A stretch of DNA of 64,000 nucleotides, taken from NCBI GenBank assembly GCA_026545225.1, contig CM048845.1, forward strand, positions 79,722,533 to 79,786,532, in the 5' to 3' direction. The notes under the pieces are model-generated. The model did not search any database. It was not told where the DNA came from and worked only from the letters and a program-made list of their open reading frames with translations. The position numbers and the translations under genes are program-made. Origin of the DNA: Cornus controversa (lineage: Eukaryota; Streptophyta; Magnoliopsida; Cornales; Cornaceae). Positions 43,827 to 55,109 of the stretch are shown here, piece by piece. Within the stretch, counting starts at the first letter, position 1, and the number at the start of each line of letters is the position of its first letter.

Positions 43827-44632
43827 TTGAAGAAATTATATCTTTTGGTATGAGATAAAAAAAAATCTCTGTTGAATAAATTATTTCTTTTGGCAGGAAT
43901 TAAAAATTAAAAAGTACCCAAAAAATATTTATCCTTGTTGAATAAATTCTCTCAACATGACAAAAAAAAAAGTATCTAAAAAAATTTATTCTTGTTGAGT
44001 AAACTATCTACAGTGAGAGTACCTAAAAAAAAGTTACCATTATTGAATAAATTATATTTTTTGATACGTTAAAAAAGAAATTATCTCTACTAAATAAATT
44101 ATATCTATTGGAAGAACTAAAAAAAAAAGAAGTTATTTTTGCTGAATAAATTATCCTTTTGACTGGAAGAAAAAAAAAACCTATGAACAAGTTATCTCTT
44201 TTGACAAGATTAAAAAAAAAGTACTAAAAAAAGTAAAAAGAATTAAAAAAAATTATCTCTTTTGATAAGAGCAAAAAAAAAAACATACTCGTAATAAAGA
44301 AACTAAAGAAGGTAAAAGAAGAGTTTAACTTTACAGTATAAAGGGTAGTTGTGATATTATAAAATAAGGGATGTTATATTAATTGGTTTAGGGATCTTTT
44401 TGTCATTTTCTTTAAAAGAAAAAGGTAGGTGGAGTGCAATTGTAAAAAATGGGAGTGCGAATATCATCTTCCTTAAAAAAAAAAGTCAGTACAATTTTGC
44501 AAACAAAAGAGAAGATCAGTGATAAAAATACAAACCTCAATAGAGGTTAGTATAATATTACAAACAAGAGAGGGATGTAAGTGTATATTAACAAAATCAC
44601 ATGAGAGGTCAGTTTAATTTATCCTTTATTAA
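43271..44632. mobile_element. Mutator-like TIR element (outer), hosting another
   Basis: Left GGTAAATTATGCTAAACTC and right (reverse complement) GGATAAATTAAACTGACCTC. Inner similarity continues (TCTCTTGTTTGTAA on both arms). It belongs to the same end family as the 60804-62539 element. Flanks are AT-rich and the duplication is not clear. Confidence 0.6.
43517..44472. mobile_element. Mutator-like TIR element (inner), 956 bp
   Basis: Ends GGGAGGCGATATTCGCATTTCC and (reverse complement) GGAAGATGATATTCGCACTCCC share a GATATTCGCA core. Direct repeats TTAAAAAA at 43509-43516 and 44473-44480. Interior carries a TA run (43783-43822) and reiterated GAATAAATTAT words. The ends resemble those of 14155-15333. 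No transposase. Confidence 0.7.
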
Positions 44633-45340
44633 AAAAAAAAAAGTTAAAAATGAGGAATCTTTTGTGTGGTTATATGCTTCCCAATCAGTTATGCATGTGT
44701 TCGACTCTCTATTAGCTAGCTTGAAAGTTTATATATCAGGATTTCTGCATTATTGGATTTGGTCACTGCATAGTTAGTTTTTAATTAGAAGGAAAAACTG
44801 GAACCTAGAACAACATTTACATTCATTATAACGGATGAAGTTAAATTAATTATCAGAAAAGCTTTTTGGAAGTGAAATTATCAAGTGTAAAAATAAAATA
44901 AAACCATGAATTGAATTTTTTTATTCTTATAAATTTTATAAAACCATGAATTGAATTTTTTTTATTATTTTAAATTTTGACAAGAAACTCACATAGTTCA
45001 ATTTTGAGCTTTGAATTTTATCATCTCATAACTTTGATTCTTGATATACTTGAAGAGTTATTTCTTCAAAACTATTAATCACATCTAAATGATAACACTC
45101 AGCGGAACAATTAGATGTACAATACAATAAGTTATTGTTATCAAAATTTTCTAAATATCAATACATTGAAATTTTAGAGCAAACGTTTTTATTCTTTATT
45201 TTTGTAAGAAATGTCAAATATGAAATTTCATTTCAACTTTGTTTACCACTATGTAAGGTTTTCGGTTCGACAACGTCTCATATTTTGGGTTTTGCACAAT
45301 GGGTCAGGTGACGTCAATTGCTCTAACAATAATAATAATA
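44633..45340. other. Diverged segmental repeat of 40917-41500, no gene
   Basis: Shares GTTATGCATGTGTTCG, GAACCTAGAAC, GTTAAATTAATTATCA and CATCTCATAACTTTGATT with 40917-41250 in the same order. A further internal duplication of AAAACCATGAATTGAATTTTTT occurs near 44907 and 44940. Confidence 0.6.
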
Positions 45341-45960
45341 ATAATAAATTACATTAACCTCCTCAAAATAACAAATACTTCTTGTAGTTCCAAAAATAAC
45401 ACGACCTCCTCAGTGTTATTGGTTGACTAATAATGTAAAAAGATAATTATAGCATTTTACTTTTTACTATATTTTATTTAAAAATATTTAATAATGTAAA
45501 AACCTATCTATCCTTTCACTTTAACCCATTCACTTTTTTTTTCCTCTCTCCTTTCTCACCGTCTCTCTCTCCCTCACAACACTTTTTTTTTCCTCTCTCC
45601 TTTCTCACCGTCTCTCTCTCCCTCACAACACTTTTTTTCTCTTCTCTGCGAGGTCGGAGCCGTGGAAAGCACGATGGCGAGCTCCCGAGCGTTGGCTAGG
45701 ACGAGGAAGCGACAACGTTCTGACGCACGCCGTAGCCGTCTTGGAGGCAGTGGCCGAGCTCACGGAGGGCGTTGATGTGACCAAGAAAGGCGGCTCGCGC
45801 GCAGAGACCCACTCCGGCTCAAAGATCTTTGTCGTTCTTAGAGCCGCCACTGCCGTTAAACTGACGGCAAGTGAGTACAGTGCCGGTGCGTGAGAGCTAA
45901 TCGCCGGCTTGGCCATCAGCGAAGCTCCGCTACCTCGATTTTATAAGCAGTAGAAACGAA
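45341..45960. pseudogene. GC-rich gene-like fragment behind a MULE-type end
   Basis: AAATTACATTAACCTCCTC at about 45349 resembles the GGTAAATTACACTGACCTC-type ends elsewhere in the window. A perfect 50-bp tandem duplication of a C/T-rich stretch (TTTCTCACCGTCTCTCTCTC) follows at 45539-45635. At 45650-45925 comes a distinctly GC-rich piece with a minus-strand frame of 97 codons (45623-45916, MAKPAISSHAPALYSLAVSL...) and no recognised domain. It looks like a captured or decayed first exon with its 5' leader, but no right-hand TIR was found. Confidence 0.4.
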
Positions 45961-46422
45961 TCTGTACAAATCAATCAAGAACTTTGCATAAAAACAGTTC
46001 TTTGTTTTATTGGTTAGGTTTAAAGACAACTAATTTAGAGCAGAAAATAAGTGAGATCCATATAATTGATTGAAGACATTTTCGCGATTGAAATCTGGTT
46101 TAATTAAACAACACTTTATATATGAGGAGGGAAGATAAATGGATTTTAATTTATATTAAAAAAATATATATTTTTTCCTCACAGCAAAAATGAAAAAGCA
46201 AAACTAACACTTTATATATGAGTAGAGTCAACCACAAAACAACACTATAAATATGAGAAAAGTCGAGCACAAACTGATGAGCTAACTAAACTTTATGAAC
46301 ACCACATCCTATCTGCATTTGGTGTGAACAACTTATTGCTCATACAATACTACTGAAACCAATTTGCATTTTCAAATGAAAATGTAAAACAATCTATATA
46401 TATATATATAGACACACACACA
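45961..46422. other. Intergenic stretch, no gene seen
   Basis: AT-rich. GAGTCAACCACAAAACAAC at 46224 onward is a diverged match to 63420-63520. TA/CA microsatellite at 46397-46423. Confidence 0.5.
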
Positions 46423-47880
46423 CTAGTAAAGTGAACGTGCGTTGCACGTGACTGAAATCTAATTTGTAACAAAATTCTTTAATTTTTTTCTAACCAATTC
46501 CTGTGGACAATTTGTCTCTTTAATTAGTAAATAGATGGCTTCTATGCCTAATCTCTCCACGATAAAATCAATTTGATTTAATGACATTTGCATATATAAT
46601 GTTAGTCGCTACTAAATAACTGTCCTCAAAAGCTTCACATTTGCATGCATTTGTCTGAATTACAATTTAAAAAACTGCTACTTGCTACTTGTGAATCCAC
46701 ATGAGCATATGTCATAATATCATATATTATGAAAAGGCATTTATTATATCATTTTATTTTACTTTTTAAGAGGAAACTATAATCATTTTTCTCAATAATA
46801 TTATAAAGAAAATTGTATTACAATTGACTTATAACTTTTTTTAATTTTAATTACATGATACTACTTCGCCCGCAATCAAAATTTCTACCTCACTGTTTCT
46901 AACCGCAATAAAAAATAATAATAATAAAAACATATAAATTTTTTATATATACATACATACTTGCATTCATATGAAGACCAAAATTGATGTTGACACTCTG
47001 TTTTCAATTTGGAATTAGGGTATTAGGGTTTCAAAATTGAAATTAGTATTTTTCAATTAGGGTTTCAAAATTGAAATTAGGGTTCCAGGAAGATTGGTTG
47101 ATTTGTGCACATATGCAAGCACACAACATATTTATTGATGTTTGATTATGCGGTATTTTCTTTTTTGGTTGGAACTTTTTACATATTATTCATATGTAAG
47201 GATACATGGTTAATTAATCAATTATTTGAAATTAGTTAGATTAAAATTAATAATAACTAATCAAAGATTGTATTGAGCATATTCACCTCGTCTAGGTCCT
47301 ATGTGAATCCATTACCCCAAGACTCCAAACCATTTTTTCCTTGACACATAACTATAGTAAAATACAGAATATGGATAGATGATTAATTAATCAATTATTT
47401 GAAATTAGTTAGATTAAAATTAACAATTATTAACCAAAGATTGAATTGAACATATTCACCTCGTCTAGGTCCTATGTGAATCCATTACCCCAAGACTCCT
47501 AACCAACTTTTCCTTAACACATAATTGTAGTTAAATATAAAAGAATGAATACTTGGGATACATTACAAATTGTGGAACTGAAGCCAATTTTCCTGGAACC
47601 CTAATTTGAATTTTGAAATCCTAATTTCAATTTTGAAACCCTAATTGAAATACCCTACTTCTAAATTGAAAACTCTAAAAATTCCTAAATTATATGTATG
47701 AAAATTAAAATTATTGCATAAATAGATCAATATGCTCAATTAAAAATTATATGTATATAAGAGAAGTGTACATGATTTATTGTGAATAGTAGCACCGAAG
47801 AGATCTTCAACATGAATGAAGAATTGAAGAGAGAGAGAGAGAGTAAAAAAAATCCTTTGTACTTTTAGTAGTAGTATAGA
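46423..47880 (-). mobile_element. Non-autonomous Helitron, 1,458 bp
   Basis: In minus orientation it begins TCTATACTACTACTAAAAG (5' end at 47880) and ends CTAG (46426-46423). A perfect 6-bp-stem hairpin ACGTGC-AAC-GCACGT (46449-46435) lies 8 bp before CTAG. It is inserted between A (47881, minus sense) and T (46422), as Helitrons do. No Rep/helicase frame. Internally it carries a 130-bp direct repeat of period 173 (ACCTCGTCTAGGTCCTATGT at about 47287 and 47458) and an inverted repeat built on GGTTTCAAAATTGAAATTAG (46990-47095 against 47585-47680). Confidence 0.85.
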
Positions 47881-48472
47881 TAACACATTTTTCAAAAGAC
47901 ATGCAGATCTATATTCACTTAATAAAACATGTCAAAAATAAAAAATCAGATCCAAATCAAATTATCAATATAATGATTCCAAAAGAAAAAATCAATACAC
48001 AAATTCACACCATACCAGAACATCTAGTTCCTACTCTCAAAAATAGATCATAGCACAAACAACAATTCAGATTGAAAAAACTTGAATAGAAACATGAATG
48101 GAGCAACAATAGACATCAGATTTAAATTTAAACAAATGAAACAAAAGAAAAAATTGAAGATTTTTTATATTACGGTAAATATAATTCTCTATTGCTCTTT
48201 AGATAGGAAAAAAAATTAAAGAAAACAAATAATAAAAAAAGAGAGAAAAAGAAAAGAAACTAACATGCAAGTTGATGTGAGCCGATATGAAATCGAATTA
48301 GAATGCAACAAATAATAAAAAAAGAGAGAAAAAGAAAAGAAACTAACATGAGAGTTGATGTGAGTCAATATGAAACTGAATTAGAATGACGGTTGATGAG
48401 AGCGATAGGTCGCCTGTTGATGGTAGCCGTATTTGTATTGGTGTTTGTGATTTTAGAGGTTTTAGGGTATTG
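47881..48472. other. AT-rich stretch, probably older Helitron body
   Basis: No frame. A local direct repeat of AAAAGAGAGAAAAAGAAAAG plus AAACTAACATG occurs at 48237 and 48318. Confidence 0.45.
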
Positions 48473-48790
48473 TTTAGGTTATAACTTTATTTTCCTATTT
48501 AAAAATAAATAAATAATATAGTGAAACTAAAAAAGGGTTTTGTTTAGGTTATAATTCTATTTTTTAATTTAAAAATAAAAAATAATGTACTGAAACTAAA
48601 AAATCCCTTTGAACTTTTAATAGTAGTATAGATAATATAGATTAGGGTTTTGTTTAGGTTATAACTTTTTTTTTCTATTTAAAAATAAATAAATAATATA
48701 GTGAAACTAGAAAAGGGTTTTGTTTAGGTTATAATTCTGCTTTTTAATTTAAAAATAAAAAAATAGTGCAATGAAACTAAAGAGTATATA
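48473..48790 (-). repeat. Tandem repeats around a second Helitron 5' end
   Basis: GGGTTTTGTTTAGGTTATAA units of about 65-70 bp occur four times, arranged as two larger copies of about 180 bp (48473 and 48653). Between them TCTATACTACTATTAAAAG (minus; terminus at 48632) is a second Helitron 5' end of the same family. No matching 3' end was found, so this is a truncated or rearranged relative. Confidence 0.65.
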
Positions 48791-49117
48791 TATATATATT
48801 GTCACTTGATTAGAATTTTTAACCAAGTGTGTGAGAATAAAAATGCATGAACATTGCAAGTAGATGATCTTTCACTACTTCACAGGATGCCGTTTAATCC
48901 GTTTATGGAAATTTTTGACTAAAAGCCCAATGATTTACTACTACCAAATGGGACGTCTAGGGTTCAAGTTTCGTTGGACGTAGTGTGTGTGGTTCTATCA
49001 AGTTGAGAAAAAAAAAAACCAAATAGGACACGAATCTATTGAAAATGTGAATTCTTCATCATATGGGACTAATTTTAACTAATCTATATGAAATTATATT
49101 GAATGAAAAATTATATT
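48791..49117. other. Intergenic stretch, no gene seen
   Basis: AT-rich. GAAAATGTGAATTCTTCATC at about 49039 weakly matches 55785 and 63730. Confidence 0.45.
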
Positions 49118-49481
49118 TGATGATGCAGAAATCGTCGCACAATCCGGGTCAACGCTAACCTGAAAAAAACAAGAGAGGGGTAACCGAAAAGACACTGGCG
49201 TGGTGTCGGACAACTACGCTCCGATGGTTAAGTCAGAAATCAGAAAGACTTAAGAAACTGTAAAGGCACGTATAGGGTATTAATTGTATACTGGAATATA
49301 GATTGTCGCTGTATTTATAGATGTTAGATAAGACTGTATCCGAATAGGAGACTAACCCTTTAATTCCTAAGCCTATCTGGACATAGGAGAGTCATGGTCA
49401 ATGTTCACCTCTTATCCACGTGACACGAATCACGATCGCCCACGTCACATGAAATACAATTAGAGTCAAATACCCCATTAG
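49118..49481 (-). repeat. 3' LTR (element sense) of the decayed gypsy
   Basis: About 360 bp. Its inner edge is degenerate (CAAATACCCCATTAGATGCC against CAAATACCCCTATCA), so the end is approximate. GGGGCATCT on the minus strand may be the remnant purine tract. Confidence 0.72.
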
Positions 49482-50204
49482 ATGCCCCATGTTCATGAGG
49501 ATTGCTTGTCGAACCTTAGGAACACCTCGATTAACCCGTTAGGTCGTAACCCATACTTCTGTGTAAAAGAAAACGAATATTTGATTTACGCCCAGTCAGA
49601 ACCCATTGGGTTTCCAAGTCAGACCTACCCTAAAGAATCCCTAGACCTAACTCATGGCCGGCCGGTCCTGGGTGGCCGACCTGGGGCAATTGGTCGGCCT
49701 AGTCTCCTTTGGCCGGTCAAGTCTCATTGGCAAACTTGGCTAAGGTTAGCCCCTTCTCAACCTTCAATAGCCATTATTCTGTACTCTTGGTTATATTCTT
49801 ATACCTCGTGGTGTACTGGCAGGGTATCACCTTTGTACAGTGTGTGTCCAATCGTCTCTTGTGGACAGAAAATGCCCTTTCTAGAGAAAAAGTTTCATTT
49901 GGCGTGGAGAGGTCAAGTTTCAATACAAGCACAGAAACCTGAACTCTGAGATAGAATCCACACGTTCTTCTCATGCAAGCGAGATCGACGACCTCAATTA
50001 TCGACTCTGCCATAAACAAGATGAAGTGGTCAGGTTTAATACTGACATGCCTAGGGTGATGGCGGGAGCCGTTGAATAATTCAAGGATTTGCTTGAATTT
50101 GACAAAATCTACTACCAGTCTTACATTTTGAATACTTTTGAGATTTGGCACAAAGCGTGCACCCAGGATGGACTTCTCTCGCCTTCAGCTAAACAATATT
50201 AAAG
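49482..50204 (+). pseudogene. Remnant of an antisense 3' gene in the decayed gypsy
   Basis: The plus strand holds a 155-codon frame (49482-49949) without known domain. Then at about 49949-50204 a frame reads EIESTRSSHASEIDDLNYRL followed by a stop and FKDLLEFDKIYYQSYILNTF, which resembles the coiled-coil plus EFK..L.EF C-terminus of antisense ORFs in plant Tat-like elements. Same position and orientation relative to pol as in the 20968-24470 gene. Family call moderate. Confidence 0.5.
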
Positions 50205-50394
50205 GCAAGGCCCTTAATTTTGATGATTTTTGTAGTATTTTGTTTTGTGGTATTGCAAGCCTATGAGCTTCGTGCTACTTTCCTGTTTCCCTGTCATGCT
50301 ATAACTTAGTAGTAATAAATGTTATATTTTTATACCCTGTTGGAATTAAAAAAAACTTCTATGAAAGCTTTTGCGGGATTGTTCCTTTATTTGT

Positions 50395-51150
50395 TAAAAC
50401 CCTGCTGAATAAGTTATTCCCCAATGGGGTTGGTTGACAATGTTCTCAGATTATTTCATCTTGCCTTTTTCATTAAAGGTCATCTGAACGAGGTGTGCCC
50501 CAATGGGGTCGATTGACAATATTTTCAAAATTAATTCATCCCGCTTTTTTTCATTAAAGACCCTCTAAATGAGGTGTGCCCCAATGGAGTCGATTGACAA
50601 TGTTCTCGGAATTAATTCATCCCGCCATTTTCATTAAAGGTCCTCTGAACGAGGTGTGCCCCGATGGGGTCTATTGACAATGTTCTCAGAATTAATTTAT
50701 CCCGCATTTTTCATTAAAGGCCATCTGAACGCGGTGTGCCCTAATAGGGTCGATTGATAATGTTCTCAAAATTAATTCATCTCGCTTTTTTCATTAAAGA
50801 CCCTCTGAACGAGGTATGTCCGGGGTCGATTGACGATGTTCTTGGAATTAATTTATCCCACCTTTTTCATTAAAGGCTCTTTGAACGAGGTGTGCCCCAA
50901 TGAGGTCGATTGACAATGTTCTCGGATTACTTCATCCCGCCTTTTTCATTAAAGGTCTTCTGAATGAGGTGTGCCTCAATGAGGTCAATTGACAATGTTT
51001 TCAAAATTAATTCATCTCACCTTTTTCATTTAAGGCCTTCTGAATGAGGTGTTCCCAATGGGGTCGATTGACAATGTTCTCAGAATTAATTCATCTCGCA
51101 TTTTTCATTAAAGGCACTCTGAGCGAGGTGTGTTCCAATGGGGTCGATTG
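50395..51150. repeat. 80-bp minisatellite, about ten copies
   Basis: Diverged units with GAACGAGGTGTGCCCCAATG, GGGTCGATTGACAATGTTCT and TTCATTAAAGG in fixed order, about every 75-88 bp (starts of GAGGTGTG near 50492, 50571, 50652, 50732, 50810, 50888, 50968, 51048, 51127, with a degenerate first unit near 50410). It lies between the pol remnant and the antisense ORF remnant. Confidence 0.85.
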
Positions 51151-51224
51151 TTCATTTTCTATTTTGATTATACCAACAAATGATAATATTTTCTCAGATG
51201 ATCGGCATTCGAAGAATGGACTAA

Positions 51225-51416
51225 CTATTTCTTTTCTAATGTTTCTAACCAGTATGCCCCTTGTCGTTCAGTTCGGATGACTCTGTTAGGGCCCTCCCAG
51301 TTAGGAGCTAGTTTTCCAGTGCCTGGGGGTTTGGTCACTTGAGTTATTTCACGGAGGACTAGGTCTCCAAGTTGAAAACTCATCTGCTTGACTCGGGCAT
51401 TGTAGTACCGGAACAT
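51225..51416 (-). pseudogene. C-terminal integrase fragment of the decayed gypsy
   Basis: 63 codons: YYNARVKQMSFQLGDLVLRE, then TGKLAPNWEGPNRVIR and a QGAYWLETLE end. This is the conserved post-catalytic tail of gypsy integrase. It lies about 60 bp after the gag remnant, so an internal deletion removed the rest of pol. Confidence 0.82.
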
Positions 51417-51439
51417 GGCTTGCTAATATACCCACACCC

Positions 51440-52763
51440 GTCTCGGGTCCATCTTTCTATCATCATCTCCTTTTTCTTTCTACTCGTTTAGAGCATCCTC
51501 AGCATTCATGTATTTTTGGGCCTTCATGAGTAGCTCTGACATGCTTTCTAGTAGGTGTTTTGAAATTGAATATAAGAACTTTGAGGGCTGCAAACCTCCT
51601 ATGAACGTGGTAATTGCTGCCTTGTCGTTTAAAGCATCGTTATGCAACATCTCTCTGTTAAACCGGTTGAAGTAATCTCACAACAATTCTCTCGTGCCTT
51701 GCCTTATGTTTAGGAGATAGGTTGCAAGTTTCCTTTGTCTACGGGCTGCAATGAAATTGCTCACAAACAACCAGCTCAATTCCTTGAAAGAATGCACTGA
51801 CGCAGGTTTCAGGATATTGAACTATGTTCTGGCAGAACCTTTTAAAGTAGTGAGAAAACCTCTGCATATGATCTTATCTAATACTCCTTGGAGGTACATC
51901 AGAGCCTTTTATGTCTCAAGATGGCCTAGTGGGTCCTTGGTCCAATCGAAGTTTTCAAGGGTTGACATCTTGAACTTGTTGGGCAAAGGACAACTTATTA
52001 CTTTGAAGATAAAAGAAAGATTGGTTTGTTGTACAAAATCCTACACTGTAGTAGGGCCCTTCCTCTTCATGGCATGGGCCATACTTTCAACTTTAGCTTT
52101 GAGATCTTGCATCTCCATGTCATAATAAGCAGTTTCCCCTACCTGCCCCGAATCTCCATAAGTACGAGCTATTTTAGACGGAATCAGGTGAATGGGATTA
52201 GCTCCAGCTTGTTGACTTCTCACATGACTTTGGGCCGCGTTGTCTGCTAGAATCCTACTATCTCGCATAACATAGTTCCCTTCTAGATTGACTAGGTTGA
52301 TGTGACTCCGTGATGACATCGGTGCTTCAGGGGGAAAGCGTTACAGGAGTGCCATATTTTGTTGGAGCACTTGGATCAAACTCTGATTCAAGTTCTGAAT
52401 CTGGTGTTCCAACGCTGCAACACGCTCTTGGTCATTTGGGGCTTCGAGATGTACTTTAGACAAGTCTTCATGACCAGGGGATTGCATGTCTTCTTCTCCC
52501 GTTCGAGGATTCTGAAACTCCCAAGCCTTTGGGACGTCGTTTTCGCAAATTGGAAGGTTGTGACTGGCAGGGGGGTCCAACCCAGCTAGGGGATTGTAAC
52601 CCACATGGGGATCTAGACTGGCAGGCGGGTTATGGCCGGCAAAAGGATCCTGGTTGGCTGGAGGGTTGTAGCCGGTAGAAGGATCTTGACCGGCTAGCGG
52701 GTTGTGACCAGTAGGAGGGTCAAAACCAACTTCGGTATCTAGCCCATATCGTAGGTGCATCAT
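51440..52763 (-). pseudogene. Gag pseudogene of the decayed gypsy
   Basis: The 5' part (52763-52341) encodes 140 residues with an internal repeat of NPPAxxDPxAGHNPxAGxD type and a short coiled coil (ERVAALEHQIQNLNQSLIQV). 52319-52041 continues with DLKAKVESMAHAMKRKG. Farther down, at about 51480-51680, the Retrotrans_gag core is readable (LNRFNRE-like FNRFNREMLHND, then FIGGLQPSKFLYSISK and LMKAQKYMNAEDAL) but with stops and frame changes. It encoded the capsid protein; this copy cannot. Confidence 0.75.
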
Positions 52764-52817
52764 ATTTCATGTAGAACAATCAAATTTGTGATTGTTCCCA
52801 CAAACGACACCAACTAA

Positions 52818-53168
52818 TGATGTAGAAATCGTCGCACGATCCGGGTCAACGTTAACCTGAAAAGAAAAAGAGAAGGGTAACCGGAAGGACACCGGCGTGG
52901 TGCCGGCCAACTATACTCTGATGGTCAAGTCAGAAATTGGAAGGGTTTAAAAAGCTGTAAAAGTATGTAGAGGGTATTAATTGCATACCTGGAATATGGA
53001 TCACCCATGTATTTATAGAAGTCTATTCGAATAGGAGACTAACCTTTCAGTTCCCAAGCCTATCTGGAGATAGGAGAGTCGTGGTCAATGTTCACCTCTC
53101 ATCCACGTCACACGAATCACAATCGCCCACGTCACAAGAAATACAATTGGCGTCAAATACCCCTATCA
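52818..53168 (-). repeat. 5' LTR (element sense) of the decayed gypsy
   Basis: 351 bp. Similar to the other LTR over its whole length with many substitutions, hence old. Confidence 0.8.
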
Positions 53169-53432
53169 ATATTAGTGTTATTTTATAAAAATCAACTCAG
53201 AAACTCACACACCCATTTTGTTCTTTTGGATACTCGAAATCAACCCTCTCACGTTGAGAGATAAAAAGGATACTACTAGACTACCCTATTTGGTGACTTT
53301 TCTAAAATTTAAATATGTGTATCTAGGAGTGTAGAAAAAATATATATATTATATGATAAAATAATGAGCAACCTATGCTAAAGTGAGTTACAAAAAAAAT
53401 TGTATGCTATAATGTATATTTCAGAATATTAA

Positions 53433-54165
53433 GGTTCCGTTTGGAGGAGCTTCCTAATATCAAAATGACTTCATTGATAAGATCTTCGTAAAAGGAATTT
53501 AGAAGAAAAAAGACATTTGGCTAGTGCATTTTTTAAATATACTTTAACTTTTAAATTATTTTTTCTTGACAATATTATCCCTTATCCTTAACAATAATTA
53601 TAACCCTTAGAAAGCTCGAAGTCAACAATAGAGGTGGAGATAATTGTATTGGAAAGAAGTGGTGGTAGCGACGATGGTGGTGGTGGTGCTAGTGGAGGTA
53701 GTGGTGGTGGAAGTGTGGAGGTAGCGAAGGCGGTGGCGGTGGTGGTAGTGGTGGTTGAAGGCGGTGATAGCGATGACAATGGTGGTGGTGGAAAGTAGTG
53801 GTGGCGGTGGTGGTGTGGCGGTGGCAGTGGAGGTGGAGGTGGAGGTGGAGGTGGAGGTGGTGGAAGGCAGTGGCGGTGGAGGAATGAGAGATCAAAAGAG
53901 AGTATAGGACAATTTTGTTAATGTATAAAAAGTATATGGACAAATTAGTAAAATATTAAATTTATTTCAAAAGAAAATTTGATTTTCTAAAAAGAGGTTT
54001 TAAAAGTAATATTTTTTTATTTATTTGAAATGGACTTCTTGATCATCGATTTCTTTGAAAATGTCTTTATATACATGTAACCAAACATCACATTTTTTAA
54101 TAAAAAAAAAATTTTATTGTCTGAAATGACCTTTTGAAGCAGCCGAAACTCCCTCAAACAGGAAT
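53433..54165 (-). mobile_element. TIR element with embedded CCACCG array, copy B
   Basis: Inverted homologue of 36894-37647. Ends GGTTCCGTTTGGAGGAGC and CTCCCTCAAACAGGAAT, flanked by TAA (53430-53432, 54166-54168). The array at 53640-53880 reads GGTGGTGG/GGAGGT on this strand. Differences from copy A are many, so the copies are old or from different sources. Confidence 0.78.
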
Positions 54166-54168
54166 TAA

Positions 54169-55109
54169 ATAAACACCAAATTACGCTTAAAAGATGCTGC
54201 CCGAGTAAATAGATAGTGATTTTTTCCATTTGGTCAAGTCAACCTCTTATAATTAGTAATGAATCATTACTGAATAGTGCAGCTCAGAGTACTGGTAAAT
54301 GGGCTAAAAAGTCTATGTCACATTGAAGTTGACGATTTTAATTTCAAATTTTTACACAATTTTTAAGTTATATGAGAAGACTGAAGACCCAATCATATAA
54401 TGCAAATAAGGAGAGTGCCAATCAATGAAAAATGAGGGACGTAGTGACCAACTTTCTTTAAGTCCATTCCCATCGGAGGTGAGCAGTGGACGAGGATGGC
54501 TGTTACGATAAGAGGAGAGAGAGAGAGAGAGAGGGGGGAAAAAGAGAGAGTAGAGATAGTCACGGTCTAAGATGCCACATTTTTTTTTTAACCCAAAAGA
54601 AATGGGTAATGCTCATTTTTTATTTTTTTAGTCAGAAGTTTAAATTTTATTGGTTAGAGAACTAACCTGAATTACATAGGATTAGACCCAAGTATTATTC
54701 ATATTTAATTGTTTAATTAATAAGTGAGTATAATCTTGACCCAAGTGCATGGAATGACCCGCGGAGAGGCTCTTAACCAAGATCCGAGCCAAAAATCTGA
54801 CCCTGGTCCGACCGAATTCATACACAGATAACAAAGTCCACAACAAAAAAAAAATTTGGGGAGTAATTTCATTTCTCAGTGTACCAACGATTCCAAAAAG
54901 AAAATGTTGGGACTGGGAATGAGGGTCAAACCAAGCAATGCCAATGGGGAAGTGCTCTATAGAAAGGGAGGGAATGGTTTTTTATCTATTGAGAAATGGT
55001 TTTTTTTTTTTGGTAAATAAGTTTATAGAAGAAGAAAAAGGATGTACAAACAACTCCAATAGGAGGAAAAAAGCTTCCGTGGGAGACTTACAATGAATGG
55101 TGGAACAAT
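54169..55109. other. Intergenic stretch with GA microsatellite
   Basis: GA run at 54513-54532; otherwise AT-rich without a gene. Confidence 0.5.

Larger units (their letters stand above)
49118..53168 (-). mobile_element. Decayed, internally deleted Ty3/gypsy element
   Basis: LTRs at 49118-about 49481 and 52818-53168 share AAATCGTCGCACRATCCGGG and CCACGTGACACGAATCACRA-type blocks. Ends are TGAT..ATCA with ATATT duplicated at 49113-49117 and 53169-53173. In minus sense a primer-site-like TTAGTTGGTGTCGTTTGTGG follows the right LTR. The interior keeps gag pieces and the C-terminal end of integrase; RT, RNase H and the integrase core are gone. An 80-bp minisatellite and an antisense ORF remnant fill the 3' part. 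The layout parallels the intact Tat element at 19.4 kb. Confidence 0.85.

Noticed and set aside
50395..51150. Regularly spaced repeats resembling a CRISPR array
   Set aside because: Units are contiguous and diverged, without unique spacers of fixed length, and lie inside a plant retrotransposon.
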